DNA of 64,000 nucleotides from Actinotalea caeni (GTDB taxonomy: Bacteria; Actinomycetota; Actinomycetes; Actinomycetales; Beutenbergiaceae): contig NZ_WNXX01000005.1 in the NCBI RefSeq assembly GCF_009733795.1, positions 124,001-188,000 of the forward strand. The letters are read 5' to 3'. Each line of letters starts with the position of its first letter. The first letter of the stretch is position 1. Shown in pieces: positions 46,212 to 55,591 of the stretch. Position numbers and translations under genes: made by a program. A model generated the notes under the pieces. The model was not told the DNA's origin. It saw nothing but the letters and a program-made list of their open reading frames with translations, and did not search any database.

Positions 46212-46892
46212 TCAGAGCAGCGAGGACCACCGGTCCGCGAGCGCGATGAGCGCGACCGCGACGACCAGCAACCACCACAGCGCGGTCAGCACCCACCTGT
46301 ACTGGACGAGCAGCGCGCGCAGCCCCGACCCCGCCGGGAGCGCACCGTTCTGCGTCGAGCGCGCCACCGTGTGCACGAACAGCGGGATCATCACCGCCCA
46401 GACCAGCGCGCACCACGGGCAGATCGCGCGGATCGAGAACAACGCCTGGTACTGGAGCCAGGTGACGAACCCGATGCCGAACAGGGTGCCGCCGAGCAGG
46501 CCGCGCCAGTACCAGCGCGGCAGCCGCACACCACCGAGCAGCAGCGCACCGGTGGCGACGACCACGGGGAACGCGAGCATCCCGATGACGACGTTCGGGA
46601 ACCCGAAGGCGCTCGCCTGGGGGCTGCCGAGGAACGCGCCGCAGGTGAGGAACGGGTTGATGTCGCAGATCAGCGTCGCGTCCGGGTCCTTGAGCTTGTG
46701 GATGTACTCGATCGTGAGCATCGCGGCGGCGAACGCGCCGAGCACGCCGGTGACGACCAGCAGCAGGCCGTAGCCGCGCGAGGCGCCGCCGGCGCGCTGG
46801 TGCTCGGTGCCGGCCCACCGGTCCTCGAGCGGCTCCAGGTCCCCGGCGGCGTCGTCCGGCTCGAGCCTTGTCTCGTCCGCTGTCGTGCTCAC
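46212..46892 (-). CDS. vitamin K epoxide reductase (VKOR) family protein
   Basis: A 226-residue membrane protein with four to five helices and the VKOR cysteines: a loop pair in CDINPFLTCG and the active CxxC in ICPWCALVW. Bacterial VKOR reoxidises the disulfide-forming protein outside the membrane using quinone. GTG at 46892 is preferred to one three codons upstream because AGGAG lies at the better distance. The secreted and Cys-containing neighbours are possible clients, which is inference. Confidence 0.92.
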   Translation of the reverse strand: MSTTADETRLEPDDAAGDLEPLEDRWAGTEHQRAGGASRGYGLLLVVTGVLGAFAAAMLTIEYIHKLKDPDATLICDINPFLTCGAFLGSPQASAFGFPNVVIGMLAFPVVVATGALLLGGVRLPRWYWRGLLGGTLFGIGFVTWLQYQALFSIRAICPWCALVWAVMIPLFVHTVARSTQNGALPAGSGLRALLVQYRWVLTALWWLLVVAVALIALADRWSSLL

Positions 46893-46944
46893 CGAACCCA
46901 CTCCTCACCGCGCGACGTCCTCTGCCGGGCCAGGATAGGTCCGC

Positions 46945-48795
46945 TCACCCGGCGTCGGTGTCCCACGGCCCCTCCCCCGCCGGCGGCACCGGGATCTCGA
47001 CGGGCTCCTGCGGCATCGGCGGGAACGACTGCCACGGGCCCAGTGTGACCGTGCGGTCGGTGTCGATCACGACCAGTCGGAAGTCCAGCGGCCGGTGGTT
47101 CGCGCGGTCCCACCGGATCGTCGTCAGCGTCGCGGGGTTCTGCAGCGGGCCGATGGTCGGCGTGTCCTTCGTCGCCCCCGCGGTGCTGGCGCTCAGGTAC
47201 TGCACGCCGAGGCCGGCCTGCCACGGTCCGATGCGGCGGTGCAGGTGGCCGTTGAGGACCAGCGGCACGCACCCGCCCGCGAGGGTCGCCTGCGCGGCGC
47301 GCGGGTTGTGGACCAGCAGGATGTCGACCGGGGTCTCGGTCCCCGCGGCCTCGCACGCGACGTCGGCGAGCCGTTGGCTCATCACGTCGAAGCCCTCGTC
47401 GCGCTCGGGGTGCGTCGGGGCACCGAGCGAGGTGAGCATGGGGTCGCGGTCGCCGAGGATCGACAGCCCGGCGACCTCGACGCGCTCGCCGCGCAGCACC
47501 TGCCAGCCGCGGTCGGCCTCCTGGCCCGCGGTGGTCTCGGAGTCGTGGTTGCCGTCGGCCACCACGACCGGGATCCCGGTGGGGATGCCGTCGGCGAAGG
47601 CGTTGACGCACACCGACTCCACCGACGTGCCGCCCATGACGGTGTCGCCCGCGTTGAGGACGAGCTCGCTGCCGGACAGCTCGACGACGGCGCCCACCAC
47701 GGGTGCCATGCCGACGTTGCAGTGCAGGTCGGTCACGAGCGTGAACGTCACCGGGTCGGGCTCCAGCACCGCGGCGCCCGCGTCGGCGGGCTCGCCGTCG
47801 GTGGGGCTCGCGGTCTCCTCGGCCTGCTCCGCCCCCGGCTGGTCGGCGTCGTCGTCCGTCTCGGTCCCGTCGCCGGCCGGGTCGTCGGTGGTGACCGAGG
47901 CCGGGTCGATCGTCGGGACCATCGGCGGGTCGCCGAGCGGTGCGAGCGGCTCGGGGTCCTGCTCGTACGCGGTGCGCACGTTGGCCTCGACATCGGCGTA
48001 GAAGGTCTCGTTCTCCTGGATCGCGTCGACGACGTAGCCGCCGTAGAAGTCGACCAGGCCGCCGAGCCGGCCGGTGATCCGGGCGTCGGCGAGCGGCGTG
48101 CCGGCGAGCACCTCCGAGGTGCGCCCGACGCCGCCGGAGTCGCGCGTGGCCGAGACGATCACCGGTGCCAGCAGCGCGACGACGACACCGATCGTCATCG
48201 CCGGCACGCCCTGCTGCCGCCACGCGCTGCGCGCCGCCTCGCGGAGCACACCGTGGGAGGCGAGCCGGCCCAGCGCCGCCAGGCACAGCATGATCGACCA
48301 CGCCAGGACCGCCCGTCCGACGGCGTCGCGCACCAGGCCGTTCGCGGCGTCCCTGATCGCCGCCTCCGGGTTGGCGAGGAACTGGCTGTAGCCCGAGAGG
48401 TCGGCGGTGAGCCCCGCGACGGGGTTGCTCGAGCCGGACGCGAGCTCGTCGGGGATCTCCTTGACGACGACGTCGGCACCGAGCCGCAACGGCAGCGGCG
48501 AGTCGATGATCAGCTGGCCGAGCGGTCCCATGTCGACGGTGACCTCGCCGTCGAGCGTCGTCGAGTACTCCGCGACGTGAGGGCCGAGCGAGCCGGTGAA
48601 CTGCGCCGTCGTGACGCCGAAGACCAGCGCGAGCACGCCGGAGCCGAGGACCGCGACCGTCGCGCGCACGGTGCGGCGGAACGCCGTCGTGCGCTGGTGC
48701 CACCACTCCCAGCGGCGGCGCGGCGCAACCGCCTGCCCGGACGACGGCGCGTCGTCCGGGGCGGGATCGGTGCGGGGCTCCTCGGGGTCGGTCAC
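46945..48795 (-). CDS. membrane-anchored metallophosphoesterase
   Basis: A 616-residue protein with an N-terminal membrane region (helices at about 45-65, 165-185 and 205-225, with an extracytoplasmic loop between) and a C-terminal calcineurin-like phosphoesterase: DLHCN, NAGDT, DGNHDS, LVHNP and GHLHRR are the metal ligands, with an acidic Asp/Glu linker before them. Substrate is unknown; the external location suggests a wall or nucleotide substrate. GTG 48795 follows the neighbouring lipoprotein stop by seven bases. Confidence 0.85.
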   Translation of the reverse strand: MTDPEEPRTDPAPDDAPSSGQAVAPRRRWEWWHQRTTAFRRTVRATVAVLGSGVLALVFGVTTAQFTGSLGPHVAEYSTTLDGEVTVDMGPLGQLIIDSPLPLRLGADVVVKEIPDELASGSSNPVAGLTADLSGYSQFLANPEAAIRDAANGLVRDAVGRAVLAWSIMLCLAALGRLASHGVLREAARSAWRQQGVPAMTIGVVVALLAPVIVSATRDSGGVGRTSEVLAGTPLADARITGRLGGLVDFYGGYVVDAIQENETFYADVEANVRTAYEQDPEPLAPLGDPPMVPTIDPASVTTDDPAGDGTETDDDADQPGAEQAEETASPTDGEPADAGAAVLEPDPVTFTLVTDLHCNVGMAPVVGAVVELSGSELVLNAGDTVMGGTSVESVCVNAFADGIPTGIPVVVADGNHDSETTAGQEADRGWQVLRGERVEVAGLSILGDRDPMLTSLGAPTHPERDEGFDVMSQRLADVACEAAGTETPVDILLVHNPRAAQATLAGGCVPLVLNGHLHRRIGPWQAGLGVQYLSASTAGATKDTPTIGPLQNPATLTTIRWDRANHRPLDFRLVVIDTDRTVTLGPWQSFPPMPQEPVEIPVPPAGEGPWDTDAG

Positions 48796-48802
48796 GGACG
48801 GC

Positions 48803-50668
48803 TCACTGGTAGGAGACGAAGTCGGGCACCGGGTCGACCCCACGGTAGGTCTGCTCGGGCGTGAGCATCGGCGAGTCCTCGTCGACGAAGTTCTTCCAGC
48901 CCCACATCACGCCCTCGGGCGCGTCCTCGTGCAGCGTGCGCCACGTCGCCTGCTTGGCGCCCTGCGAGCCCTGCCCGTCGGCGTGGATGAGCAGCGCGAC
49001 CTCGCTGCGGGTCATGTCGAGGTCCTGGCGGTCGGTGATCATCCGCAGCTGGAACTGGTGCAGCACGACGAGCTTCTGCGGCAGCCGGTTCTCGCGCACG
49101 TAGTCGGCGACGTACTCGATCACCTCGTTGACCTCGCTGGTGGCGACCGAGCCGATCTGCTGGAGGTGCACCTGGTCGGGCTTCAGCCGCCACTCGGGGT
49201 CGAGCGCGATACCGACGTGCGGGTAGGCGAGCAGCTCCTCGTACTCGCGCACCTGCTCGAGGAAGGAGCTGCGGCCGGGCTGGAAGTCGAGCACGACGTA
49301 CTGCCCGGCGTCGGCCGCGGCCTCGACCAGCGGCACGAACGTCTCGGGGTCCCACTCGTTGGAGTAGTCGCCGTCGTCGCCCGCCGAGCTGCTGGCGACG
49401 GTCACGATGATCTCGAGCGCCGGCACGACGGTGTCCTCGGTCAGCGACCGGTAGCGCGCCGCGTAACGCTCGGCGCGGTCGATCGTCTCGTCGACCCCCT
49501 GCTCGCCGAGCAGGCCGAGCGACGGCGTCACCGGGCTGCCGTACAGCGCGACGTACCTCTTGCCGGTGACGAGCTGTGCGCCGCCGGGCAGCTGGGTGCC
49601 GGTCGCGGCGGTCTGCGCGCGCCAGGTGAACGTCTCCTCGTCGCCCATCGCAGTGCCGAGCCCGACCACCGAGCTGGGGTCCGAAGCGCCGAGGCTCTCC
49701 ACGAGCGCCTCGTCGGCGCGCGGGTCGCCGGCCGTGCGCAGCACGTCCGCACCCACGGCGAGCGCGGTGCCGATCGCCGTCAGCTGGGCCTGGTCACGAC
49801 CGGCGATGACGACGCTGTCCTCGACCGGCTCGGCGGCCGTCAGCGCCGGCAGCTCGCCGACCGCGGTCGGCTCCTGCGCGGGGCTCGTGCCGGTGACCGG
49901 CTCGGTCGAGGCGGCGGAGGCGTCGTCCGCGGGCTCGGTGGCGTCGGTCGCCTCCGAGGTCTCGGCGTCCTCGGTGCCCTCGGCGTCGGAGCCCTCCGTG
50001 CCCGCCTGGTCCTCGGTGCTCTCGCCCTCCGAGCCGTCCGAGCCGCCGGAGGCACCGGGAGCGAAGACCTCGCCATCGGCGAGGTCGAGCAGCGCTGCGA
50101 CGTCGTCACCACCTGGCTCGGGCAGCGGCACGCCGGTCAGCGGGGTGCCGAGCATCTCGCCGAGCTCGGCGGCGTCGTCGGGCGCGGGCGCCACGATCAG
50201 GGAGGTGGTGTCGATCGCGTCGAGGTCGACGGCGCCGACCGTGACGACCCCGACGACCCCGAGCCGCAACAGCTCGACGTCGAGGGTGGCGTCGTCGGGG
50301 CTGCTGAGCAGCGCCGGGGCGCCGCTCGCCGCGGCGATCGAGGCCGCGCGCAGCACCGCGTCGCGGTCGTCCCGCGGCGCCAGCACCGCCACCTGCGCCC
50401 CGACGAGGTAGGCCCGGCTCAGACCGATCGCGAGCTCGGCGGGGTCGGTCGCGGGGATCAGCGAGTACGCGGCGTCGGGCGCACGGGCGTCGGCGATCGG
50501 TCGCGCCGGCTCCTCCGTCGGGGTGGGGCTGACGACGGGGTCCTCGGTGTCGAGGTCCACCGTGCCCGAGCAGCCGGCCACCAGCAGGACCAGTGCGAGG
50601 AGCGCTGCGAGCAGGGACACCGGTCCCCTCCGCGCGCGCGAGCCCACGGCCGCCGGGTCAGCAAGCAT
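48803..50668 (-). CDS. large lipoprotein of unknown function
   Basis: A 621-residue lipoprotein: lipobox LLVAGC (Cys about residue 33), an N-terminal region with alternating hydrophobic repeats like those of a cell-wall-binding/substrate fold, a low-complexity acidic Thr/Glu/Asp linker (about 205-265), and a C-terminal domain with regular VGIALDPEWRLK, LQQIGSV and VVLHQFQLRM motifs, possibly a TIM barrel. No enzyme family is recognised. ATG follows TAGAGT by six bases, so the mRNA is probably leaderless. Confidence 0.72.
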   Translation of the reverse strand: MLADPAAVGSRARRGPVSLLAALLALVLLVAGCSGTVDLDTEDPVVSPTPTEEPARPIADARAPDAAYSLIPATDPAELAIGLSRAYLVGAQVAVLAPRDDRDAVLRAASIAAASGAPALLSSPDDATLDVELLRLGVVGVVTVGAVDLDAIDTTSLIVAPAPDDAAELGEMLGTPLTGVPLPEPGGDDVAALLDLADGEVFAPGASGGSDGSEGESTEDQAGTEGSDAEGTEDAETSEATDATEPADDASAASTEPVTGTSPAQEPTAVGELPALTAAEPVEDSVVIAGRDQAQLTAIGTALAVGADVLRTAGDPRADEALVESLGASDPSSVVGLGTAMGDEETFTWRAQTAATGTQLPGGAQLVTGKRYVALYGSPVTPSLGLLGEQGVDETIDRAERYAARYRSLTEDTVVPALEIIVTVASSSAGDDGDYSNEWDPETFVPLVEAAADAGQYVVLDFQPGRSSFLEQVREYEELLAYPHVGIALDPEWRLKPDQVHLQQIGSVATSEVNEVIEYVADYVRENRLPQKLVVLHQFQLRMITDRQDLDMTRSEVALLIHADGQGSQGAKQATWRTLHEDAPEGVMWGWKNFVDEDSPMLTPEQTYRGVDPVPDFVSYQ

Positions 50669-50674
50669 CGATCC

Positions 50675-50680
50675 ACTCTA
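50675..50680 (-). promoter_or_regulatory. -10 box TAGAGT, leaderless start
   Basis: TAGAGT reads leftward six bases before the ATG of the large lipoprotein, which has no Shine-Dalgarno. Confidence 0.5.
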
Positions 50681-50706
50681 GACCGCGACGGCGGGCACGC
50701 CCGTCG

Positions 50707-51345
50707 TCAGCGCGCGCGGCCGGGGTCCTCGGTCGGCGCGGTCTCGGCGGTCGGCTGCACCTCGCCGGCTGCGGTCGTCTCGCCGGCCGCCGCCCGCTCC
50801 CGGCCGAGGGCGACGGCGCGCTCCTGCGCCGTCGCCAGCGCCCTCCGGTGGCGGCGGGTGAAGGCCCGGGCACCGAGGGGCGCCGCGACGAGCACCAGTG
50901 CCACGACGACGCCCACGACCGTCGCGCCGCGCAGGCCGGGCGCCTCGATCGCGAGCACGTGCCGGGCGTCGGAGGAACCGGCCGCCGTCGCGAGCGTCAG
51001 CACGGTCGGCAGCAGGAGCAGCAGCGCCACGACGACGAGCGCCACCCGGGCACGGACGGTCAGCCCGCTGCGCATCGCGAGCGCGGCGACGCCCAGCGGC
51101 AGCAGCGTGAACACCGCGCCGAGCACCAGTCCCAGCACGATGCCGCGGCCGTCCACCCCCTGCACGACGCTGCCGACGAGGTCGGCCCACCAGCCGGGCA
51201 GCACCGCGACCCCGAGCAGCACGACCAGCGCGAGCGCGAGGGCTCCGCCCACCCAGAGCGTGAGGGTGCCGAGCCACGCGGGCAGCCCCGAGGCCGTCCC
51301 GCGCCGCGGCTCCGGCACCCGGGTCGTCTCGCTCGGACCTGCCAT
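50707..51345 (-). CDS. hypothetical membrane protein
   Basis: A 212-residue protein with four hydrophobic segments (about 25-50, 65-90, 100-120, 140-160), then a basic and Thr/Glu-rich cytoplasmic tail. No family is recognised. GGGGGAGGG precedes the ATG. It lies between the large lipoprotein and the ABC exporter, all in one direction, but no functional link is evident. Confidence 0.65.
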   Translation of the reverse strand: MAGPSETTRVPEPRRGTASGLPAWLGTLTLWVGGALALALVVLLGVAVLPGWWADLVGSVVQGVDGRGIVLGLVLGAVFTLLPLGVAALAMRSGLTVRARVALVVVALLLLLPTVLTLATAAGSSDARHVLAIEAPGLRGATVVGVVVALVLVAAPLGARAFTRRHRRALATAQERAVALGRERAAAGETTAAGEVQPTAETAPTEDPGRAR

Positions 51346-51396
51346 CGTGCTCCCTCCCCCGGGCTCATCGAACCACGACGGACCGGGGCGCGCGGG

Positions 51397-53232
51397 TCAG
51401 ACCAGCGAGTCCCGCCACGCGGCGTGCAGCGCCGAGAACCGGCCGTCGCCGCTGATGAGGTCCTCGGGCGTGCCGTCCTCGACGATCCGACCGTCCGCCA
51501 TGACGAGCACGCGGTCGGCGATCGCGACCGTCGAGAGCCGGTGGGCGATGATCATCGCCGTGCGGTCGTGCAGCAGCGACTCCAGACCGCGCTGCACCAG
51601 CCGCTCGCCGGGGATGTCGAGCGAGCTCGTCGCCTCGTCGAGGATGAGCACCGCCGGGTCGGCGAGGAAGGCGCGCGCGAACGAGATCAGCTGCCGCTGG
51701 CCCGCGGAGACCCGCCCGCCACGCTTGTTGACGTCGGTGTCGTAGCCGTCGGGCATCGCCACGATGAAGTCGTGCGCGCCGACCGCCTGGGCGGCACGCT
51801 CGATCTCCTCGTCGGTGGCGTCCGGGCGCCCGAGCGCGATGTTGTCGCGCACGGTGCCGCTGAACAGGTACGCCTCCTGGGTGACCATGACGACCGCGCG
51901 CCGCAGGTCGGTGCGCGACAGGTCGCGCAGGTCGACGCCGTCGAGCCGGATCGCGCCGGTGCTGACGTCGTAGAAACGTGCGATGAGCTTCGCGAGCGTC
52001 GACTTGCCGGCACCGGTCGCGCCGACGAGCGCGACCGTCTGACCGGACGGCACGTGCAGGTCGAAGCGCGGCAGCACCAGCGGTCCGGAGCCGTACCCGA
52101 AGGTGACGCCCTCGAAGACGAGGTCGCCCTTCGGGTCCGGCAGCGGCACCGGGTCCTCGGCCGGGCGCACGGTCAACCGCTCCTCGAGCAGACCGGAGAT
52201 CTTCTCCAGGGCTGCGGAGGCGGACTGGAACGAGTTGTAGAACATCGCCATCTGCTGCACCGGCTGGAAGAAGCGCTTGGTGTAGAGCAGCGTGGCGACG
52301 AGCACGCCGACCTCGAGGTCGCCGTGCAGCACGCGGTAGCCGCCGATCGCGAGCGCGATGACGACGGTCAGGTTGCCGATGAGCTGCAGCGCCGGGTCGA
52401 ACACGCCGTTGAGGTTGAACGTGCGCATGTTGTTGCGCCGGTAGTCCTCGGCGAGGCCGGCGTACCGCTCGTCGTTGGCGCGCTCGCGCCGGAAGGCCTG
52501 CACGGCGCGCATGCCGGTCATCGTCTCGACGAAGTTGACGATCAGCCGGGCCGAGGCGACGCGGGACTCGCGGTAGAGCACCCGCGACCGGGTCGCGAAC
52601 CAGCGCACGACGAGGAACACCGGCACGACGGCGACCGCGAGCACGGCGCCCGCCTGCACGTCGAGCAGGAACAGCGAGGTGCCGGTGAACAGCATGAACA
52701 GCATGCCCGAGGCCAGCGAGGTGATGCCGTTGTCGAGCAGCTCCCGCAGCGCCTCCAGGTCGGAGGTCTGCCGCGCGATGATGCGGCCCGAGGTGTAGGA
52801 CTCGTGGAACTCCAGCGACAGCCGCTGGGTCTTGGCGAACACCCGCTGCCGCAGGTCGAGCAGCACCGCCTGGCTGACGCGCGCGGCGAGCCGGATGTAG
52901 GCGGCCGAGCCTGCGCCGGCGAGCACCGCGGCGGCGAGATAGGCGCCGCCGATCAGCCACACGCGGGTCCAGTCGCCCGCCTGCGCGGCCGGGATGCCGG
53001 TGTCGATCGCCGTCGCGATGATCGCCGGCCCCGCGACACGGGAGGCCTGCGCGACGACGACGAGCACGACGCACCACCAGAACGCCACCCGCTGCGGGCG
53101 CAGCAGGTCGACGAGCAGCACGCGCGAGCGCCGTCGGACCGCGCGGGAGGTCTCGCGGTCGAGGTCGATGCGCTCCTCGTCCTCGACGCCCCTGGGCCGG
53201 TCGAGCGCCGGCGCCGTCCCTCTCGTGCTCAT
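51397..53232 (-). CDS. heterodimeric ABC exporter, canonical-site subunit
   Basis: A 611-residue half-transporter: six membrane helices followed by an NBD with Walker A GATGAGKSTL, signature in the unusual form VSAGQRQL, and canonical Walker B VLILDEATSSLD. It overlaps its partner by four bases (ATGA). Since its signature is degenerate while the partner's Walker B is degenerate, the two probably share one canonical and one non-hydrolysing site, the pattern of heterodimeric multidrug exporters such as TM287/288 and EfrCD. Substrate is unknown. Confidence 0.9.
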   Translation of the reverse strand: MSTRGTAPALDRPRGVEDEERIDLDRETSRAVRRRSRVLLVDLLRPQRVAFWWCVVLVVVAQASRVAGPAIIATAIDTGIPAAQAGDWTRVWLIGGAYLAAAVLAGAGSAAYIRLAARVSQAVLLDLRQRVFAKTQRLSLEFHESYTSGRIIARQTSDLEALRELLDNGITSLASGMLFMLFTGTSLFLLDVQAGAVLAVAVVPVFLVVRWFATRSRVLYRESRVASARLIVNFVETMTGMRAVQAFRRERANDERYAGLAEDYRRNNMRTFNLNGVFDPALQLIGNLTVVIALAIGGYRVLHGDLEVGVLVATLLYTKRFFQPVQQMAMFYNSFQSASAALEKISGLLEERLTVRPAEDPVPLPDPKGDLVFEGVTFGYGSGPLVLPRFDLHVPSGQTVALVGATGAGKSTLAKLIARFYDVSTGAIRLDGVDLRDLSRTDLRRAVVMVTQEAYLFSGTVRDNIALGRPDATDEEIERAAQAVGAHDFIVAMPDGYDTDVNKRGGRVSAGQRQLISFARAFLADPAVLILDEATSSLDIPGERLVQRGLESLLHDRTAMIIAHRLSTVAIADRVLVMADGRIVEDGTPEDLISGDGRFSALHAAWRDSLV

Positions 53233-55100
53233 GCGCGGACCCCCCGGGCGCGGTCGAACTCCTCGTCCTCGATGAGGCTCGAGATGACGAAGCGGTAGTG
53301 CAGGTGATCGGCGAGCAGCTCCGAGTGGGTGCCGACGCCGGTGACCTTGCCGTCCTGCAGCACGGCGACCCGGTCGGCCAGCGCGACCGTGGACGGACGG
53401 TGCGCGACCACGATGACCGTGGTGTCGGCGAGCTCCTCGCGGAGCCGTGCGGTCACCGCCTCCTCGGTCTCGACGTCGAGCGCCGAGAGCGGGTCGTCGA
53501 GCACGAGCACGCGCGGCCGGGCCGCGATCGCCCGGGCGAGCGCGAGCCGCTGCCGCTGCCCGCCGGAGAGGCTGAGCCCCTCCTCGCCGATCGTGGTCTC
53601 GACGCCGTCGGGCAGGTTGTGCACGAAGCCCGCCTGCGCGATCTCGAGGGCGCGCTCCAGGTCGTCGTCGCCGCTCGCGTCGGGCGGTGCGCCGAGCAGC
53701 ACGTTCTCGCGCACCGACGCCGAGAACAGGGTCGCGTCCTCGAACGCGATCGCCACGTGCGTGCGCAGGTGGTGCCGAGTCATGCGGCGCACGTCGACGC
53801 CGTCGAGCAGCACCGCGCCCGCGGTGACGTCGAAGAGCCGCGGCACGAGGGCCGCCATCGTCGTCTTGCCCGACCCGGTGAGCCCGACGAGGGCGAGCGT
53901 CTCACCGGGACGCACGGTGAGGTCGACGCCGCACAGCACCTCGGCGCGCGGGGCCTCGTGCGGCACCTGGGAGTGCGCGCGGACGAGGTCCGCGGGCGGG
54001 GCGTCCGGGTAGTGGAAGCGGACGCCCTCGAACCGCACCTCGCCCCGCGGCTCGGCGATCTCGACGGGCTCCTCGGGGTCGGCGACGAGGTTGGGGCTGT
54101 CGAGCACCTCGAAGTAGCGGTCGACGGCGGTCTTGGCGTTGAGGCTCATCGACAGCAGGTGGCCCAGCTGCTCGACCGGCCCGTTGATGACGGCGGCGGT
54201 CGCGAAGAACGCGACGATCGCGCCGACCGTCAGGTCGCCCTGCGTGACCAGCCAGATGCCCCACAGCACGCAGGCGCCGAGCACGAGCTCCGGGATCGTG
54301 ATGATCGAGAACGTGAAGGCCGACATCTGCCGGGCCTTGTTCATCTCGGTGCGGCGCAGCTGGTCCGCCTGCGCCGAGAAGCTGCGGTACGCCTCGGGCC
54401 CGCGGCCGTAGGCCTTGAGGACGCGGATGCCGTGCACCGACTCCTCGACCGTCGTCGCGAGGTCGCCCGCCTGGTCCTGGGACTGCCGCGAGATGCGCCG
54501 GAACCGGCGCGAGAAGCGGAAGCTGAGGAACGACATCGGGATCGCTCCCGCGAGGTAGACCCAGCCGAGCGGTCCGGCGGTGGCGACCATGAGACCGACA
54601 CCGACGCTGACCGTCACGAGGTTGACGACGAGCATGACGATGCCGAACGCCATCCAGCGACGGAGCATGCTGAGGTCCGACATCGACCGCGACAGCAGCT
54701 GGCCGCCGGGCCACTGGTCGTGGAACGCGAGCGGCAGGTCCTGCAGGTGCCGGAACAGCGAGGTGCGCATCTGCGCCTCGACGTGCGTCGTCGGCGTCAG
54801 GATGAACCGGCGGCGGGCGAACACGAACAGGGCCTCCAGCAGCCCGAGCCCCAGCACCGCACCGACCGCCGTCCACAGACCGCGTGCGTCGCCCGACTCC
54901 GCGGCACCTGCGAGCGGCCCGTTGACGAGCGACTCCAGCACCTGCGGGATCGCCAGCGCGCACAGGCCGGCGCCCAGCGCGGCGAGCATGCCGGCGCCCA
55001 TGCGCGGCAGGGCCGGCCGGACGAACGGCAGCAGCCGCGCGAGGGTAGCGATGGTGGGGGTGTCCGAGGTTGGCTGCCGCTGTGCGGAGGCCGTGGACAC
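53229..55100 (-). CDS. heterodimeric ABC exporter, degenerate-site subunit
   Basis: A 623-residue half-transporter: six membrane helices, then an NBD with Walker A GLTGSGKTTM, signature [13 protein letters not shown] and Walker B VLVLDDPLSALD, in which Asp replaces the catalytic Glu. That marks the degenerate site of a heterodimeric exporter. GTG at 55100 is chosen because the strong GGAGG lies seven bases before it, whereas the ATG two codons upstream almost touches it. Confidence 0.9.
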   Translation of the reverse strand: MSTASAQRQPTSDTPTIATLARLLPFVRPALPRMGAGMLAALGAGLCALAIPQVLESLVNGPLAGAAESGDARGLWTAVGAVLGLGLLEALFVFARRRFILTPTTHVEAQMRTSLFRHLQDLPLAFHDQWPGGQLLSRSMSDLSMLRRWMAFGIVMLVVNLVTVSVGVGLMVATAGPLGWVYLAGAIPMSFLSFRFSRRFRRISRQSQDQAGDLATTVEESVHGIRVLKAYGRGPEAYRSFSAQADQLRRTEMNKARQMSAFTFSIITIPELVLGACVLWGIWLVTQGDLTVGAIVAFFATAAVINGPVEQLGHLLSMSLNAKTAVDRYFEVLDSPNLVADPEEPVEIAEPRGEVRFEGVRFHYPDAPPADLVRAHSQVPHEAPRAEVLCGVDLTVRPGETLALVGLTGSGKTTMAALVPRLFDVTAGAVLLDGVDVRRMTRHHLRTHVAIAFEDATLFSASVRENVLLGAPPDASGDDDLERALEIAQAGFVHNLPDGVETTIGEEGLSLSGGQRQRLALARAIAARPRVLVLDDPLSALDVETEEAVTARLREELADTTVIVVAHRPSTVALADRVAVLQDGKVTGVGTHSELLADHLHYRFVISSLIEDEEFDRARGVRA

Positions 55101-55591
55101 GCGCATCCCTCCTTTGCGATGCGACCCCTCGTCCGACAAGATCCGAAACGATTCGACCGGGCCGCTGTGGTCAGTCTACTCCTGTCCGGTAAGCGGTATC
55201 CAGGTCTCGCCCCTCGGACGGCGTCCCAGGAGCACCGCACCTGAGGCGGCAGGCGGGCGGGACGGACGTCGATCGCGCGTGTGCGACGGCGTGTCGCGCG
55301 GTGCGCTCCCCCGCTGTCCGGAGCGCCGGACGAGGCCCGGTTTCACCGCAGTTTGCAACACGGCCCGGTTTCACCGCAGTTTGCAACACGGCTCGGTTTC
55401 ACCGCACTTTGCAACACAGCTCGGTCTCACCGCACTGTGCAACAAGGCTTGCATTCACCGCACCTCGTGCCGATCTGGGTTCGCCGTCGGTCGGGATCGT
55501 CGGGGTCGACGAGGGCACGGCAGGCGCGGCGGGCACGGCGGGCACGGCCCAGAGGACCACGCCCCGGAGGACACAGCGGGGGTGTCCCGCC
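55101..55591. other. 490-base non-coding region with 28-bp array
   Basis: Between the ABC exporter (upstream side) and the Ku gene end. No gene is supported. It holds the second 28-bp array (55341-55480); the rest is ordinary GC-rich sequence, including the exporter ribosome site. Confidence 0.7.
55341..55480. repeat. 28-bp tandem repeat array B
   Basis: Five units start at 55341, 55369, 55397, 55425 and 55453, all exactly 28 bp apart. The core TTTCACCGCASTTTGCAACA, followed by CGGCYCGG, is the same as in array A, 24 kb away, in the same orientation. As in A, the array lies between the 3' end of one minus-strand gene and the promoter of the next. Confidence 0.9.
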
